Origin: Rubrivivax sp. | Lineage (GTDB): Bacteria; Pseudomonadota; Gammaproteobacteria; Burkholderiales; Burkholderiaceae_C | Direction: 5' to 3' | NCBI GenBank assembly: GCA_027484885.1 | Contig: JAIXSD010000183.1 | Span: 1-8,914, forward strand | DNA: 8,914 bases | Shown here: piece by piece, positions 1-5,591 of the stretch | Numbering within the stretch: position 1 is the stretch's first letter | How the letters are laid out: each line of letters opens with the position of its first letter | The notes under the pieces: generated by a model | Seen by the model: only the letters and a program-made list of their open reading frames with translations | The model's database searches: none | What the model was told of the DNA's origin: nothing | Program-made: the position numbers and the translations under genes

Positions 1-188
1 GCCGCCTGGTCATGGCCCAGGACACCGGCAGCGCCATCACCGGCGCCGTGCGCGCCGACTTCTTCTGGGGCTGGGGCCGCGAAGCCGAAACCCAGGCCGG
101 GCGCATGAAGCAGCCGCTGCGCCTGTGGGCGCTGTGGCCGCGCAAGAGCCTGGGCGCGGGCGGGCAGGTGCTGGGCACGCGCCCCTGA
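1..188 (+). CDS. mltA: Membrane-bound lytic murein transglycosylase A, C-terminal end (partial)
   Basis: Only the last 61 residues are in the window; codons are in phase from base 3 and end at TGA 186-188. The fragment contains the 3D-domain signature of MltA: AQDTGSAI followed by GAVRADFFWGWG, with aspartates at visible residues 7 and 19, then the ending RMKQPLRLWALWP that is typical of the family. MltA cleaves the MurNAc-GlcNAc bond of peptidoglycan non-hydrolytically, forming 1,6-anhydro-MurNAc. It acts in the periplasm, usually as an outer-membrane lipoprotein. One aspartate of this domain is the catalytic acid/base in the E. coli enzyme; I cannot say from the fragment alone which of the two visible ones it is. 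The N-terminal lipoprotein signal and the first part of the domain lie outside the window. The gene converges on the DUF427 gene, 31 bases away. Confidence 0.9.
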   Translation, partial: RLVMAQDTGSAITGAVRADFFWGWGREAETQAGRMKQPLRLWALWPRKSLGAGGQVLGTRP

Positions 189-200
189 GCTCAGCTCGGG

Positions 201-230
201 AGCGACTGGTCAGCGACGCTCAGTCGCTGA
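201..230. other. Nested inverted repeats between convergent genes
   Basis: Two overlapping perfect 8-base inverted repeats lie at the MltA/DUF427 junction. AGCGACTG (201-208) pairs with CAGTCGCT (221-228), and TCAGCGAC (210-217) pairs with GTCGCTGA (223-230). The two hairpins share the right arm and are mutually exclusive. The right arm covers the last codons and stop of the DUF427 gene. No T-run follows on either strand, so this is not a standard intrinsic terminator, although it could slow transcription between the convergent genes. Confidence 0.4.
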
Positions 231-504
231 TCTGCACGCCCTTCCAAAAGGCATAACGCCCACGAATGGCGGCAGCCAATTCGCTCGGCTCGGCGTAGAA
301 CCAGACCGCATCGGGATTGAACTCGCCGTTGACGAACAGGCTCAGATACTGGGCCTGGCCTTTGTCGCTGCTGCTGCGGTGGTTGCTGAAGCTGGTGTAT
401 TCGCGCTTCAGCGAGTCGGCGGGGAAGTAGTGGTTGCCGTCCATCAGCACCGTGTCATCGCTCTCGGCGATCACGACGCCGTTCCAGATTGCTTTTTTTG
501 TCAT
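220..504 (-). CDS. DUF427 domain protein
   Basis: This encodes 94 residues, the usual length for a single-domain DUF427 protein (PF04248). It starts MTKKAIWNGVVIAESDDT and continues with GNHYFP, SLKREY, LFVNGE and DAVWFYAEP, ending in YAFWKGVQ. These are the family's landmark blocks. The function of the family is unknown; it is a small cytosolic beta-rich fold. The ATG at 502-504 is chosen because the family begins with this KAIWNG block, and a GGAAGG-like ribosome-binding site lies about 9 bases upstream; the reading frame stays open further upstream but without family similarity. One oddity: the position where most relatives carry a CPWKG block reads SSSDKG here, so the Cys, Pro and Trp are missing while the Lys-Gly is kept. 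A TAGAAT box lies about 40 bases upstream. The gene is divergent from the 80-residue gene at 622. Confidence 0.85.
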   Translation of the reverse strand: MTKKAIWNGVVIAESDDTVLMDGNHYFPADSLKREYTSFSNHRSSSDKGQAQYLSLFVNGEFNPDAVWFYAEPSELAAAIRGRYAFWKGVQISD

Positions 505-545
505 GCCTGCGGCCTTCCCGATGGGGTTCCATTCATCGAGCGCCG

Positions 546-551
546 ATTCTA
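546..551 (-). promoter_or_regulatory. Putative -10 box for the DUF427 gene
   Basis: Read on the minus strand the bases are TAGAAT, one mismatch from the consensus TATAAT. The predicted transcription start near 539 would give a leader of about 35 bases to the ATG at 504. No good TTGACA box is visible 16-18 bases further upstream. Just upstream on the minus strand (plus-strand 577-594) is an 8-base tandem repeat, GACCCGCT twice, of unknown meaning. Confidence 0.4.
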
Positions 552-621
552 GGAGGCCTGCGCGCGTTCGCCCGCCGACCCGCTGACCCGCTGACCATGT
601 GGCGGCAGCGACAATGGCGCG

Positions 622-864
622 GTGAAACGCTATTACTCCCACCAGAACAAAGACATCTTCGTCACGGCCGGTTCGGCCAAGACCTTGGCCCCGGGCAGCT
701 TTGGGGTCTGCGCCATCGGCGGCGGCGCGGAGGGCTGGTCCGTCGTCCACATCGGCCCGGATGGCGATGTCGCCGACCTCGGCGGCGAGTACTACTTCGC
801 CACGCCGGAAGAAGCCCTGGAGTTCGTCAAGGAACTGATCGACCTGATGGTGGGCACGGCCTGA
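622..864 (+). CDS. Hypothetical 80-residue protein
   Basis: I do not recognise this family. The protein begins MKRYYSHQNKDIFVT, has a glycine-rich middle (PGSFGVCAIGGGAEGW, residues 24-39), a probable beta-hairpin around VVHIGPDGDVADLGG (41-55), and a likely C-terminal amphipathic helix, TPEEALEFVKELIDLM (61-76). There is no signal peptide, no membrane segment and only one Cys (30), so it is probably a small acidic cytosolic protein. Third codon positions are strongly GC-biased, which supports real coding. The only plausible start in the frame is the GTG at 622: an in-frame TGA lies at 592-594 and there is no ATG. A ribosome-binding site is weak or absent. It is divergent from the DUF427 gene across a 117-base gap and is followed by a GC-rich stem-loop at 900-930. 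Confidence 0.65.
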   Translation: MKRYYSHQNKDIFVTAGSAKTLAPGSFGVCAIGGGAEGWSVVHIGPDGDVADLGGEYYFATPEEALEFVKELIDLMVGTA

Positions 865-899
865 GGGTGACGCAGCGCCCCGGGCGACAGCTGTCTCTT

Positions 900-930
900 C
901 CGCGCTGCGCACAAATGCGCAGCAGCGCGG
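900..930 (+). other. GC-rich stem-loop after the 80-residue gene
   Basis: CCGCGCT pairs with AGCGCGG and the inner GCGCA pairs with TGCGC around a CAAA loop, with a 3-base bulge on the right side. It lies about 36 bases after the stop of the 80-residue gene. A short A-rich stretch follows, with no T-run, so it could be a weak or Rho-assisted terminator or simply RNA structure. Confidence 0.4.
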
Positions 931-957
931 CAAAACCCTGAGCCGCAGGAGGGAGGG

Positions 958-974
958 CCACCGCTATGCTCGGC
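958..974 (+). repeat. Upstream element shared by both TIGR02285 loci, copy 1 (contains TATGCT)
   Basis: The 13 bases CCACCGCTATGCT recur exactly at 2386-2398; counting the next four bases, 16 of 17 match. Both copies lie before a TIGR02285 gene. TATGCT (965-970) resembles a -10 box and would start transcription near 977, but no good -35 box is seen. In this copy the element also overlaps an ATG (966) placed 8 bases after a strong GGGAGGG ribosome-binding site. Confidence 0.35.
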
Positions 975-1019
975 GCGCCTCAGAGGCCCGGGCGGCTCCG
1001 AGGTGGGGCCGCTCCCTGA
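966..1019 (+). CDS. Possible 17-codon leader ORF
   Basis: The ATG at 966 follows the best Shine-Dalgarno sequence in this region (GGGAGGG, 951-957, spacing 8). It opens a frame of 17 codons beginning MLGAPQRPGRLRG and ending at TGA 1017-1019. It is Arg/Gly/Pro-rich, with no known family. It could be a leader peptide for the TIGR02285 gene at 1219, the relic of an earlier start, or chance. If the TATGCT box overlapping its ATG is the real promoter, this ORF would not be on the transcript; the two readings exclude each other. Confidence 0.2.
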   Translation: MLGAPQRPGRLRGGAAP

Positions 1020-1218
1020 GTTGGAGCCTGGAGTTGCCCCGTCTGCCATCTCCTGTTTTTTGGTTTTTATTGAGGTCGCCGCTGCATCTGATCCAGCTGC
1101 AGCAGCGGCCCGGTTCCGACGGTCTCGTGTGAATCCTGTGCCCCGCCCTGCTGCTGCTCTCTCTTCTGTCTTTGATCGCGCGGCCCGCTGCCTTGGCTTC
1201 TTTGGCCGCCCTCGGTCT

Positions 1219-2178
1219 TTGACCACAAGCCCCACAGGCCTGTCGTCCCTGATCTGCGCCCTGGGCTTCATCAGCCAGGCCGCCCTCGCCGCGCCGCAAG
1301 CAGCCTCAGCCGCGCGAAGCCCCGAGCCGGACGTCCATCAAATCACCTGGCTGATGCCCGACAGCAAAGTCGCCGGCCCCGGGCCCGGCCGCAGCCTGGG
1401 CTACTCCGACCGGCTGGTGGCCTACCTGAGCGAGCGCCTGCCCCAGATCCAGCAACGCAGCCTCGTGGCCAACAGCAAGCGCAGCTGGCAGCTGCTGGCG
1501 CGCGGCGAGCCGGTGTGCATCCCTGCGGCCCTGCGCACGCCCGAGCGTGAGGCTGTGGCCTACTTCATCGACGCGCAGTGGGTGCCGCCACCGCAGCTGA
1601 TCGTGCGCCGCGACCGGCTGGAGCGCCTGCCGCGCAACAGCGCCGGCGAGGTGGACCTGGCCCGCCTGCTGGCCGACACCAGCCTGCGCGGCGCCTTGTT
1701 CGAAGGGCGCAGCTACGGCCCGCACCTCGACGCCTTGCTCAAGCAGGCCCCCAACCCCAGCGCGGTCTCGCTCTACGCCCATGCCGGCGCGGCCGACAAG
1801 CTGCTGAACATGGTGCTGGCCGACCGCGCCGACTACACCCTCGACTACGACTTCATGCTGCGCCTGCGCGCGCCCGACAACGAAGCCATCCAGCGCAGCG
1901 CGCCTGGCAGCTTTGGCAGCAACAGCGAGGCCGATCAACTCCTGCCCCTGCCCGTGCAGGGTGCCGATGAAGGCATGATCGGCGCCATGGCCTGCCCCCG
2001 CAATGCCTGGGGCCTGGCCGCCCTGCGCCAGATCGACCGGGTGCTGGGCACGCCGGCCGGCGCCCGCTTTCTGCGCGAAGTGGTGGAAAGCTTGCTCACC
2101 CCCGACACCCGCCGCCACTACAGCGGCAAGATCGACGCCTTCTACCGGGAGCGAGCCCGGCCGTCCAAACCGGGCTGA
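1219..2178 (+). CDS. TIGR02285 family protein, periplasmic solute-binding-like (paralogue 1)
   Basis: With the start chosen here the protein has 319 residues. It belongs to TIGR02285, a family of unknown function distantly related to family-3 periplasmic solute-binding proteins. Landmarks are ITWLMPD (42-48), RSWQLLARGEPVC (88-100), RTPEREAVAYF (106-116), FEGRSYG (161-167), MVLADRADYTLDY (198-210) and ACPRNAWG (258-265). Cys100 and Cys259 are conserved in the second paralogue and could form a disulfide. A hydrophobic stretch (about 8-24) ending ALAAP looks like a Sec signal peptide, so the product is probably exported. The start is uncertain. The frame is open back to a GTG at 1003, but no in-frame ATG exists upstream of the mature domain and third-position GC rises sharply at the TTG at 1219. 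GTG 1129 and 1138 are alternatives; none has a clear ribosome-binding site. A paralogue follows at 2449. Confidence 0.8.
   Translation: MTTSPTGLSSLICALGFISQAALAAPQAASAARSPEPDVHQITWLMPDSKVAGPGPGRSLGYSDRLVAYLSERLPQIQQRSLVANSKRSWQLLARGEPVCIPAALRTPEREAVAYFIDAQWVPPPQLIVRRDRLERLPRNSAGEVDLARLLADTSLRGALFEGRSYGPHLDALLKQAPNPSAVSLYAHAGAADKLLNMVLADRADYTLDYDFMLRLRAPDNEAIQRSAPGSFGSNSEADQLLPLPVQGADEGMIGAMACPRNAWGLAALRQIDRVLGTPAGARFLREVVESLLTPDTRRHYSGKIDAFYRERARPSKPG
2154..2176 (+). other. Stem-loop over the 3' end of TIGR02285 paralogue 1
   Basis: AGCCCGG (2154-2160) pairs perfectly with CCGGGCT (2170-2176) around a 9-base loop. The right arm covers the last codons and runs into the stop. A second tiny CCCG/CGGG hairpin follows. 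No T-run is present, so termination here would not be of the classical intrinsic type. Confidence 0.35.
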
Positions 2179-2341
2179 TCCCGCATCGGGTAGAGCCGCC
2201 GCGGAACGCGCCCGTCCAAATTCCCTGGATGGCGCTCAGGTACACATGCTGCACCAGGGGTGCTGGCGCCATGGATGCATCCACTGCGTCTTGAGCGCGG
2301 GTGAAGCGGGCCAGGCGGGCGAAAAGGAGAAGGCGACCGAG

Positions 2342-2428
2342 GCACTCAAGCAGACGCATGAGATCTGCTTCACACCCGAGAGGCACCACCGCTATGCTGG
2401 GCAGCTCGAACCGTTCCAATGCCAATGA
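2342..2428 (+). pseudogene. Remnant of the C-terminus of a third TIGR02285 paralogue
   Basis: The frame that ends at TGA 2426-2428 encodes ALKQTHEICFTP followed by ERHHRYAGQLEPF. This aligns without gaps to the C-termini of both neighbours, FLREVVESLLTPDTRRHYSG in paralogue 1 and RLREIAKDWFSAEARVRYAP in paralogue 2. By eye 9 of 26 residues match paralogue 2 (including RYA, Q-x-E and F). The TP and the G after RYA match paralogue 1 instead, so it is not a simple copy of either. Upstream in the same frame, from 2246, the similarity fades to a doubtful Trp, a VL and an AG, and no N-terminal part remains. The stop overlaps the second of the two ATGs (2419, 2425) in frame with paralogue 2. The likely history is a tandem array of at least three copies whose middle member was mostly deleted. 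Chance similarity of a short segment cannot be excluded without a profile search. Confidence 0.5.
2386..2402 (+). repeat. Upstream element shared by both TIGR02285 loci, copy 2 (contains TATGCT)
   Basis: This is the second copy of CCACCGCTATGCT (see 958-974). TATGCT at 2393-2398 would place a transcription start near 2405 and leave a 44-base leader before the ATG at 2449. Here the element lies inside the frame of the third-copy remnant, so the match may reflect a promoter, shared ancestry of the flanks, or both. Confidence 0.35.
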
Positions 2429-2448
2429 GCCCAGCCCGACCTCATGCC

Positions 2449-3351
2449 ATGAGTGCGAACACCGCTCGCCAAGCCCAAACCCGACGCCAAGTCCTGCACG
2501 TGCTGGCCGGTCTGCTCAGCGCGATGCTGGCGGGGGCGCCTGCCTGCGCCGCCAGTGCTTCACCGCCACCGCGCGTCGATCGCATCGTCTGGTTGCAAGG
2601 CAGCGCGGCGCGGCTCAACCCCATCGTGGCCTATTTGAAAGAGCAACTCCCGGCCATCCAGCACGAGCCCCTGGACACCAATGCCGTGCGCAGCTGGCAG
2701 ATGGTCCAGCGCGGCGAGCCGGCGTGCCGGCCGACCACGGTGCACACCCGGGCGCGCGAGGCCGAGGCCTATTTCGCCGACACCATGCTGGCACCGCCAC
2801 CCGAGCTGGTGCTGCGGCGCGACAAATTGCATCTGCTGCCGCGTGATGCCGAGGGCGCGGCCGATCTGCGCTCGCTGCTCGAACAGCAACGCTTGCGCGG
2901 AGCCTACGCCCGCGGGCGCAGCTTTGGCGACACGGTGGATGCGCTGCTGGCGGCGCAGCGCAAGCGCAGCAATCCCATGCTGGCCGACTACGCCACCGCG
3001 GCCTGGGGCGACCGCATGCGCCACATGCTGGCCAAGGACCGAACCGATTACTTGATCGATGCACCGGGCGCGCTGGCCCAACTGCAAAAGCTGGGTCTGG
3101 CGGCCGAGGACTACATCGCCCTGCCCATCCTCGGCGCGACCGAGCCCCTGGTGCTGGGCATCGCCTGCCCGCGCAACCCCTGGGGTCGTGCGGCCATCCT
3201 GGCCATCGACCAGGCCCTGGGCACACCGGCCGGCGCCGCCCGCCTGCGCGAGATCGCCAAAGACTGGTTCAGCGCCGAGGCCCGCGTGCGCTACGCGCCG
3301 CAGATCGAGCAGTTTTTCCAACGCCGCAGCAAACCACAGCACGCGGACTGA
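2449..3351 (+). CDS. TIGR02285 family protein, periplasmic solute-binding-like (paralogue 2)
   Basis: This 300-residue paralogue of the gene at 1219 has very roughly 40% identity by eye and co-linear blocks: IVWLQG (46-51), RSWQMVQRGEPAC (81-93), RGRSFG (155-160), MLAKDRTDYLID (193-204), GIACPRNPWGRAA (237-249) and the C-terminal RYAPQIEQFF. Cys93 and Cys240 match the two conserved cysteines of paralogue 1. The acidic TPERE block of paralogue 1 is changed to TRARE. The N-terminus has TRRQVLHVLAG (11-21), a twin-arginine-like motif, then a hydrophobic stretch and a likely cut after PACA (near 34). Export is therefore likely, either by Tat or by Sec. The ATG at 2449 is preferred over 2419 and 2425 because codons before it lack the GC bias and it gives a normal-length signal peptide; no ribosome-binding site is clear at any of them. 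The gene is convergent with the FAD dehydrogenase, 18 bases away. The ligand and function are unknown. Confidence 0.82.
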   Translation: MSANTARQAQTRRQVLHVLAGLLSAMLAGAPACAASASPPPRVDRIVWLQGSAARLNPIVAYLKEQLPAIQHEPLDTNAVRSWQMVQRGEPACRPTTVHTRAREAEAYFADTMLAPPPELVLRRDKLHLLPRDAEGAADLRSLLEQQRLRGAYARGRSFGDTVDALLAAQRKRSNPMLADYATAAWGDRMRHMLAKDRTDYLIDAPGALAQLQKLGLAAEDYIALPILGATEPLVLGIACPRNPWGRAAILAIDQALGTPAGAARLREIAKDWFSAEARVRYAPQIEQFFQRRSKPQHAD

Positions 3352-3369
3352 AGCGAGCCAGGCGCCCGC

Positions 3370-5043
3370 TCAGGCCTGGGCCAGCAGCGCCGCGCCCAGC
3401 GCCTCCGCCACCTCGATGCCGTCCACACCGGCCGACATGATGCCGCCGGCATAACCGGCACCTTCACCGGCGGGGTACAGACCCTTGATGTTGAGGCTTT
3501 GGTAGTCGCGGCCACGGGTGATGCGCAAGGGCGAGGAGGTGCGGGTTTCGACGCCGGTGAGCACGGCGTCGGGGCGCGAGAAGCCCTTGATCTGGCGCTC
3601 GAACGCGGGCAAGGCCTCGCGGATCGCGTCCAGGCAGTAGTCGGGCAGGCTGCCGCGGCCTTTTTGCTGCAGATCGGTCAAGGTCACGCCGGGCTTGTAG
3701 CTGGGCTCGACGTTGCCCAGCACCTTGGAGCGTTGGCGCTTGATGAAGTCGCCGACCAGGGCGCCCGGCGCCAGATAGCCGCCCTCGCCGAGCTCGTAGG
3801 CGCGGCTTTCCCAGATGCGCTGGAAGGCCATGCCGTCGAGCGGGTTGACCGGGCCCTCGTGCTTGCCGTCCTGGCGGTAGTCCTGCGGGCTGATGCCGAC
3901 GACGATGCCGGCATTGGCATTGCGCTCATTGCGCGAGTACTGGCTCATGCCGTTGGTGACCACGCGATCGGGCTCGCTGGTCGCGGCCACCACCGTGCCG
4001 CCGGGGCACATGCAGAAGCTGTAGACCGAGCGGCCGTTCTTGGCGTGGTGCACCAGCTTGTAATCGGCGGCGCCGAGGATGGGGTTGCCGGCATTGGGGC
4101 CGAAGCGGGCCGCGTCGATCACGCTTTGCGGGTGCTCGATGCGGTAGCCGATGGAGAAAGGCTTGGCCTCCATGAACACGCCGCGCTGGTGCAGCATGGT
4201 GAAGGTGTCGCGGGCGCTGTGGCCCAGAGCCAGCACGACGTGATCCGTGCGGATCTGCTCGCCCGACTCCAGCGTCACGCCGCGGATGTGCTGGCTGCCA
4301 TCGGTGCTCTTTTCGATCAGCACATCGCTGACCTTTTGCTCGAAGCGGATCTCGCCGCCCAGGGCCTCGATCTCGGCCCGCATCTTGATCACCATGCTGA
4401 CCAGGCGGAAGGTGCCGATATGGGGCTTGCTGACGAACAGAATCTCTTCGGGCGCGCCGGCCTTGACGAATTCGGTCAGCACCTTGCGGGTCAGGTGGCG
4501 CGGGTCGGAGATCTGGCTCCAGAGCTTGCCGTCGGAGAAGGTGCCGGCCCCACCCTCGCCGAACTGCACATTCGACTCGGGGTTGAGGCGCTGCTCGCGC
4601 CACAGGCCCCAGGTGTCCTTGGTGCGTTCGCGCACCTGCTTGCCACGCTCCAGCACGATGGGGCGCAAGCCCATCTGGGCCAGGATCAGGGCGGCAAAGA
4701 TGCCGCAGGGGCCAAAGCCGATGACCACCGGCCGCGGGCGCTCGCCACCGTTGAAGAAATCCACCGGCGCATGGCCGACGAACTTGTACTGCGTGTCCGG
4801 CGAGGGCTTGATGTGCGGGTCGCCGGCGAACTGCTGCAGCACCGCCGCCTCGTCGCTGAGCTCGCAATCCACCGTGTAGATCAGCTGGATGGCGGTCTTC
4901 TTGCGCGCGTCGTAGCTGCGCTTGAAAACGGTGAAACCCAGCAGCGCCGCATCGTCAGGCAGTCCCAGGCGCTGCACAACGGCCGGGCGCAGGGCGTCTT
5001 CGGCGTGGTCCAACGGCAAACGGAGTTCGGTGATGCGGAGCAT
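3370..5043 (-). CDS. FAD-dependent dehydrogenase, COG2509 type
   Basis: This 557-residue protein is a full-length member of the uncharacterised FAD-dependent dehydrogenases (COG2509, NAD(P)/FAD oxidoreductase). Residues 1 to about 100 form the family's N-terminal domain (MLRITELRLPLDH at the start). The dinucleotide-binding motif follows: PVVIGFGPCG (about 105-114), strand and helix, then VLERGK with the ribose-binding Glu at about 132. FGEGGAGTFSDGKL (161-174) is the family's conserved FAD loop. The C-terminus has GLYPAGEGAGYAGGIMSAG (from 521), closing the FAD site. It is presumably cytosolic; the substrate is unknown. The ATG at 5041-5043 is chosen because relatives start at MLRIT. The frame is open to an ATG at 5100, but the extra 19 residues are unlike the family. 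It is convergent with the TIGR02285 pair. A terminator upstream (5125-5161) separates it from the 55-residue gene, so it should have its own promoter in 5044-5124, where I see no clear -10 box. Confidence 0.9.
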   Translation of the reverse strand: MLRITELRLPLDHAEDALRPAVVQRLGLPDDAALLGFTVFKRSYDARKKTAIQLIYTVDCELSDEAAVLQQFAGDPHIKPSPDTQYKFVGHAPVDFFNGGERPRPVVIGFGPCGIFAALILAQMGLRPIVLERGKQVRERTKDTWGLWREQRLNPESNVQFGEGGAGTFSDGKLWSQISDPRHLTRKVLTEFVKAGAPEEILFVSKPHIGTFRLVSMVIKMRAEIEALGGEIRFEQKVSDVLIEKSTDGSQHIRGVTLESGEQIRTDHVVLALGHSARDTFTMLHQRGVFMEAKPFSIGYRIEHPQSVIDAARFGPNAGNPILGAADYKLVHHAKNGRSVYSFCMCPGGTVVAATSEPDRVVTNGMSQYSRNERNANAGIVVGISPQDYRQDGKHEGPVNPLDGMAFQRIWESRAYELGEGGYLAPGALVGDFIKRQRSKVLGNVEPSYKPGVTLTDLQQKGRGSLPDYCLDAIREALPAFERQIKGFSRPDAVLTGVETRTSSPLRITRGRDYQSLNIKGLYPAGEGAGYAGGIMSAGVDGIEVAEALGAALLAQA

Positions 5044-5124
5044 GGCGTGTCGGAGTGGTTCAGGGTGAGCGAACAAAGGACGCGTGGTGGGGCCGCGCAT
5101 GGCCGCAGCAGGCGGCCGGCCCCC

Positions 5125-5161
5125 AAAAAAGCACAGGCCCTACCGCGAGGAAGGGCCTGTG
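5125..5161 (-). terminator. Rho-independent terminator of the 55-residue gene
   Basis: CACAGGCCCT (5132-5141) and AGGGCCTGTG (5152-5161) form a perfect 10-base-pair stem with a 10-base loop. On the minus strand the stem is followed by C and six T (plus-strand A-run 5125-5130). It lies 61 bases after the stop of the 55-residue gene and upstream of the FAD dehydrogenase, so it insulates the two genes. It is the only textbook intrinsic terminator in the window. Confidence 0.88.
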
Positions 5162-5222
5162 GTCAGCGCGCTGTGCCGGGCGTCCTTGCGAACCAGACCC
5201 GGGCACGAACGGCGGGGGTGTA

Positions 5223-5390
5223 TCAGCCGCCGCTGCTGGGACGCTTGCCCGGGTTCTTCTTGCTGCGGGTGTGCGAGCCGCGCTCCAGGCTGATCTTTTG
5301 GCCGCGGGGAGCCGTGAAGGTCACGCCCTTGGGGGCGACGGGACGGGGGGTGGCGCGTGCAGCGGCTTCGGTGATGATCTTGTTGCCCAT
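5223..5390 (-). CDS. Small basic protein, 55 residues, unknown function
   Basis: The frame starts at ATG 5388-5390 and ends at TGA 5223-5225. It encodes MGNKIITEAAARATPRPVAP, a central GVTFTAPRGQKISLERGS (22-39), and a basic tail HTRSKKNPGKRPSSGG (40-55). Evidence that it is real: a GGAG ribosome-binding site 7 bases before the ATG, strong GC bias at third codon positions, and a perfect intrinsic terminator just downstream on the same strand. There is no signal peptide, Cys or Trp. The Lys/Arg-rich, low-complexity C-terminus suggests nucleic-acid or ribosome binding, which is an inference only. I do not recognise the family. A possible promoter (TAAAAT at 5520-5525) would give a leader of about 120 bases holding a 7-base-pair GC hairpin (5458-5464 with 5489-5495). 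It is transcribed in the same direction as the renalase-like gene but about 200 bases downstream of it. Confidence 0.75.
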   Translation of the reverse strand: MGNKIITEAAARATPRPVAPKGVTFTAPRGQKISLERGSHTRSKKNPGKRPSSGG

Positions 5391-5519
5391 GATGGCTCCG
5401 GTACGGAAAAAGAAATCAAAAGAATCGGCAAGACCGGCGGCCTTGCGACACCATCCTCTGCCGCCGCCCGCACCGGCTGGGAGCGGCTGCGGCAGGGTCG
5501 GACATGGATTGGACCGCGG

Positions 5520-5525
5520 ATTTTA
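5520..5525 (-). promoter_or_regulatory. Possible -10 box for the 55-residue gene
   Basis: The minus strand reads TAAAAT, one mismatch from TATAAT, in an otherwise GC-rich gap. There is no convincing -35 box at the right distance. The predicted leader to the ATG at 5390 is about 120 bases. Confidence 0.25.
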
Positions 5526-5591
5526 CTGCGTTCTCGCGTGCTTTCGGGCGAAGCGGCCCGCGCAGGCTCTGAAGCGTGGCCGAAACCGCGC

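Larger units (their letters stand above)
865..1218. other. 354-base stretch without a convincing gene; leader of the first TIGR02285 gene
   Basis: No convincing gene is seen here on either strand. The frame of the downstream gene is open through 1003-1218, but its third positions are only about half G/C, against an overwhelming G/C bias after 1219, so this part does not look translated. The stretch contains a bulged GC-rich stem-loop (900-930), a strong AGGAGGGAGGG purine run (947-957), a TATGCT box (965-970), a T-rich patch near 1050-1070, an 8-base inverted repeat GCCGCTGC / GCAGCGGC (about 1078-1109), and a pyrimidine-rich run around 1150-1180. It may be a long untranslated leader or decayed sequence. 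Confidence 0.5.

Noticed and set aside
505..933. N-terminal extension of the DUF427 frame up to 933
   Set aside because: The extension runs antisense through the 80-residue gene and has no similarity to the family; DUF427 proteins begin at the KAIWNG block encoded just after the ATG at 504.
1040..1110. T-rich run near an inverted repeat (GCCGCTGC / GCAGCGGC) as a terminator
   Set aside because: On the plus strand the T-run lies before the hairpin, and on the minus strand the bases after the hairpin are A-rich, so neither orientation makes an intrinsic terminator.
1115..1150. tRNA T-arm-like bases (GTGTGAATCC) near 1127
   Set aside because: No acceptor, D or anticodon arms can be drawn around it; it is a chance likeness.
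1306..2118. Long minus-strand open frame opposite TIGR02285 paralogue 1, with a similar one at 2560-3342
   Set aside because: Both are antisense shadows with Gly/Gln/His/Val-rich composition; the plus-strand frames have clear family motifs.
2096..2425. Minus-strand open frame of 109 codons in the gap between the TIGR02285 genes
   Set aside because: It overlaps the end of paralogue 1, has no recognisable domain, and ends in Arg/Cys/Gly low complexity; the plus-strand remnant explains the region better.
2449..2560. Lipoprotein signal in TIGR02285 paralogue 2 (APAC)
   Set aside because: The residues before the Cys (GAPAC) do not fit a lipobox, which needs Leu or a similar residue at -3; an ordinary signal-peptidase cut at ACA is more likely.
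5402..5491. 29-codon ORF in the leader of the 55-residue gene (minus strand, starting MSDPAAAAPSR)
   Set aside because: There is no ribosome-binding site and the composition is typical of random GC-rich frames; evidence is insufficient to call a leader peptide.
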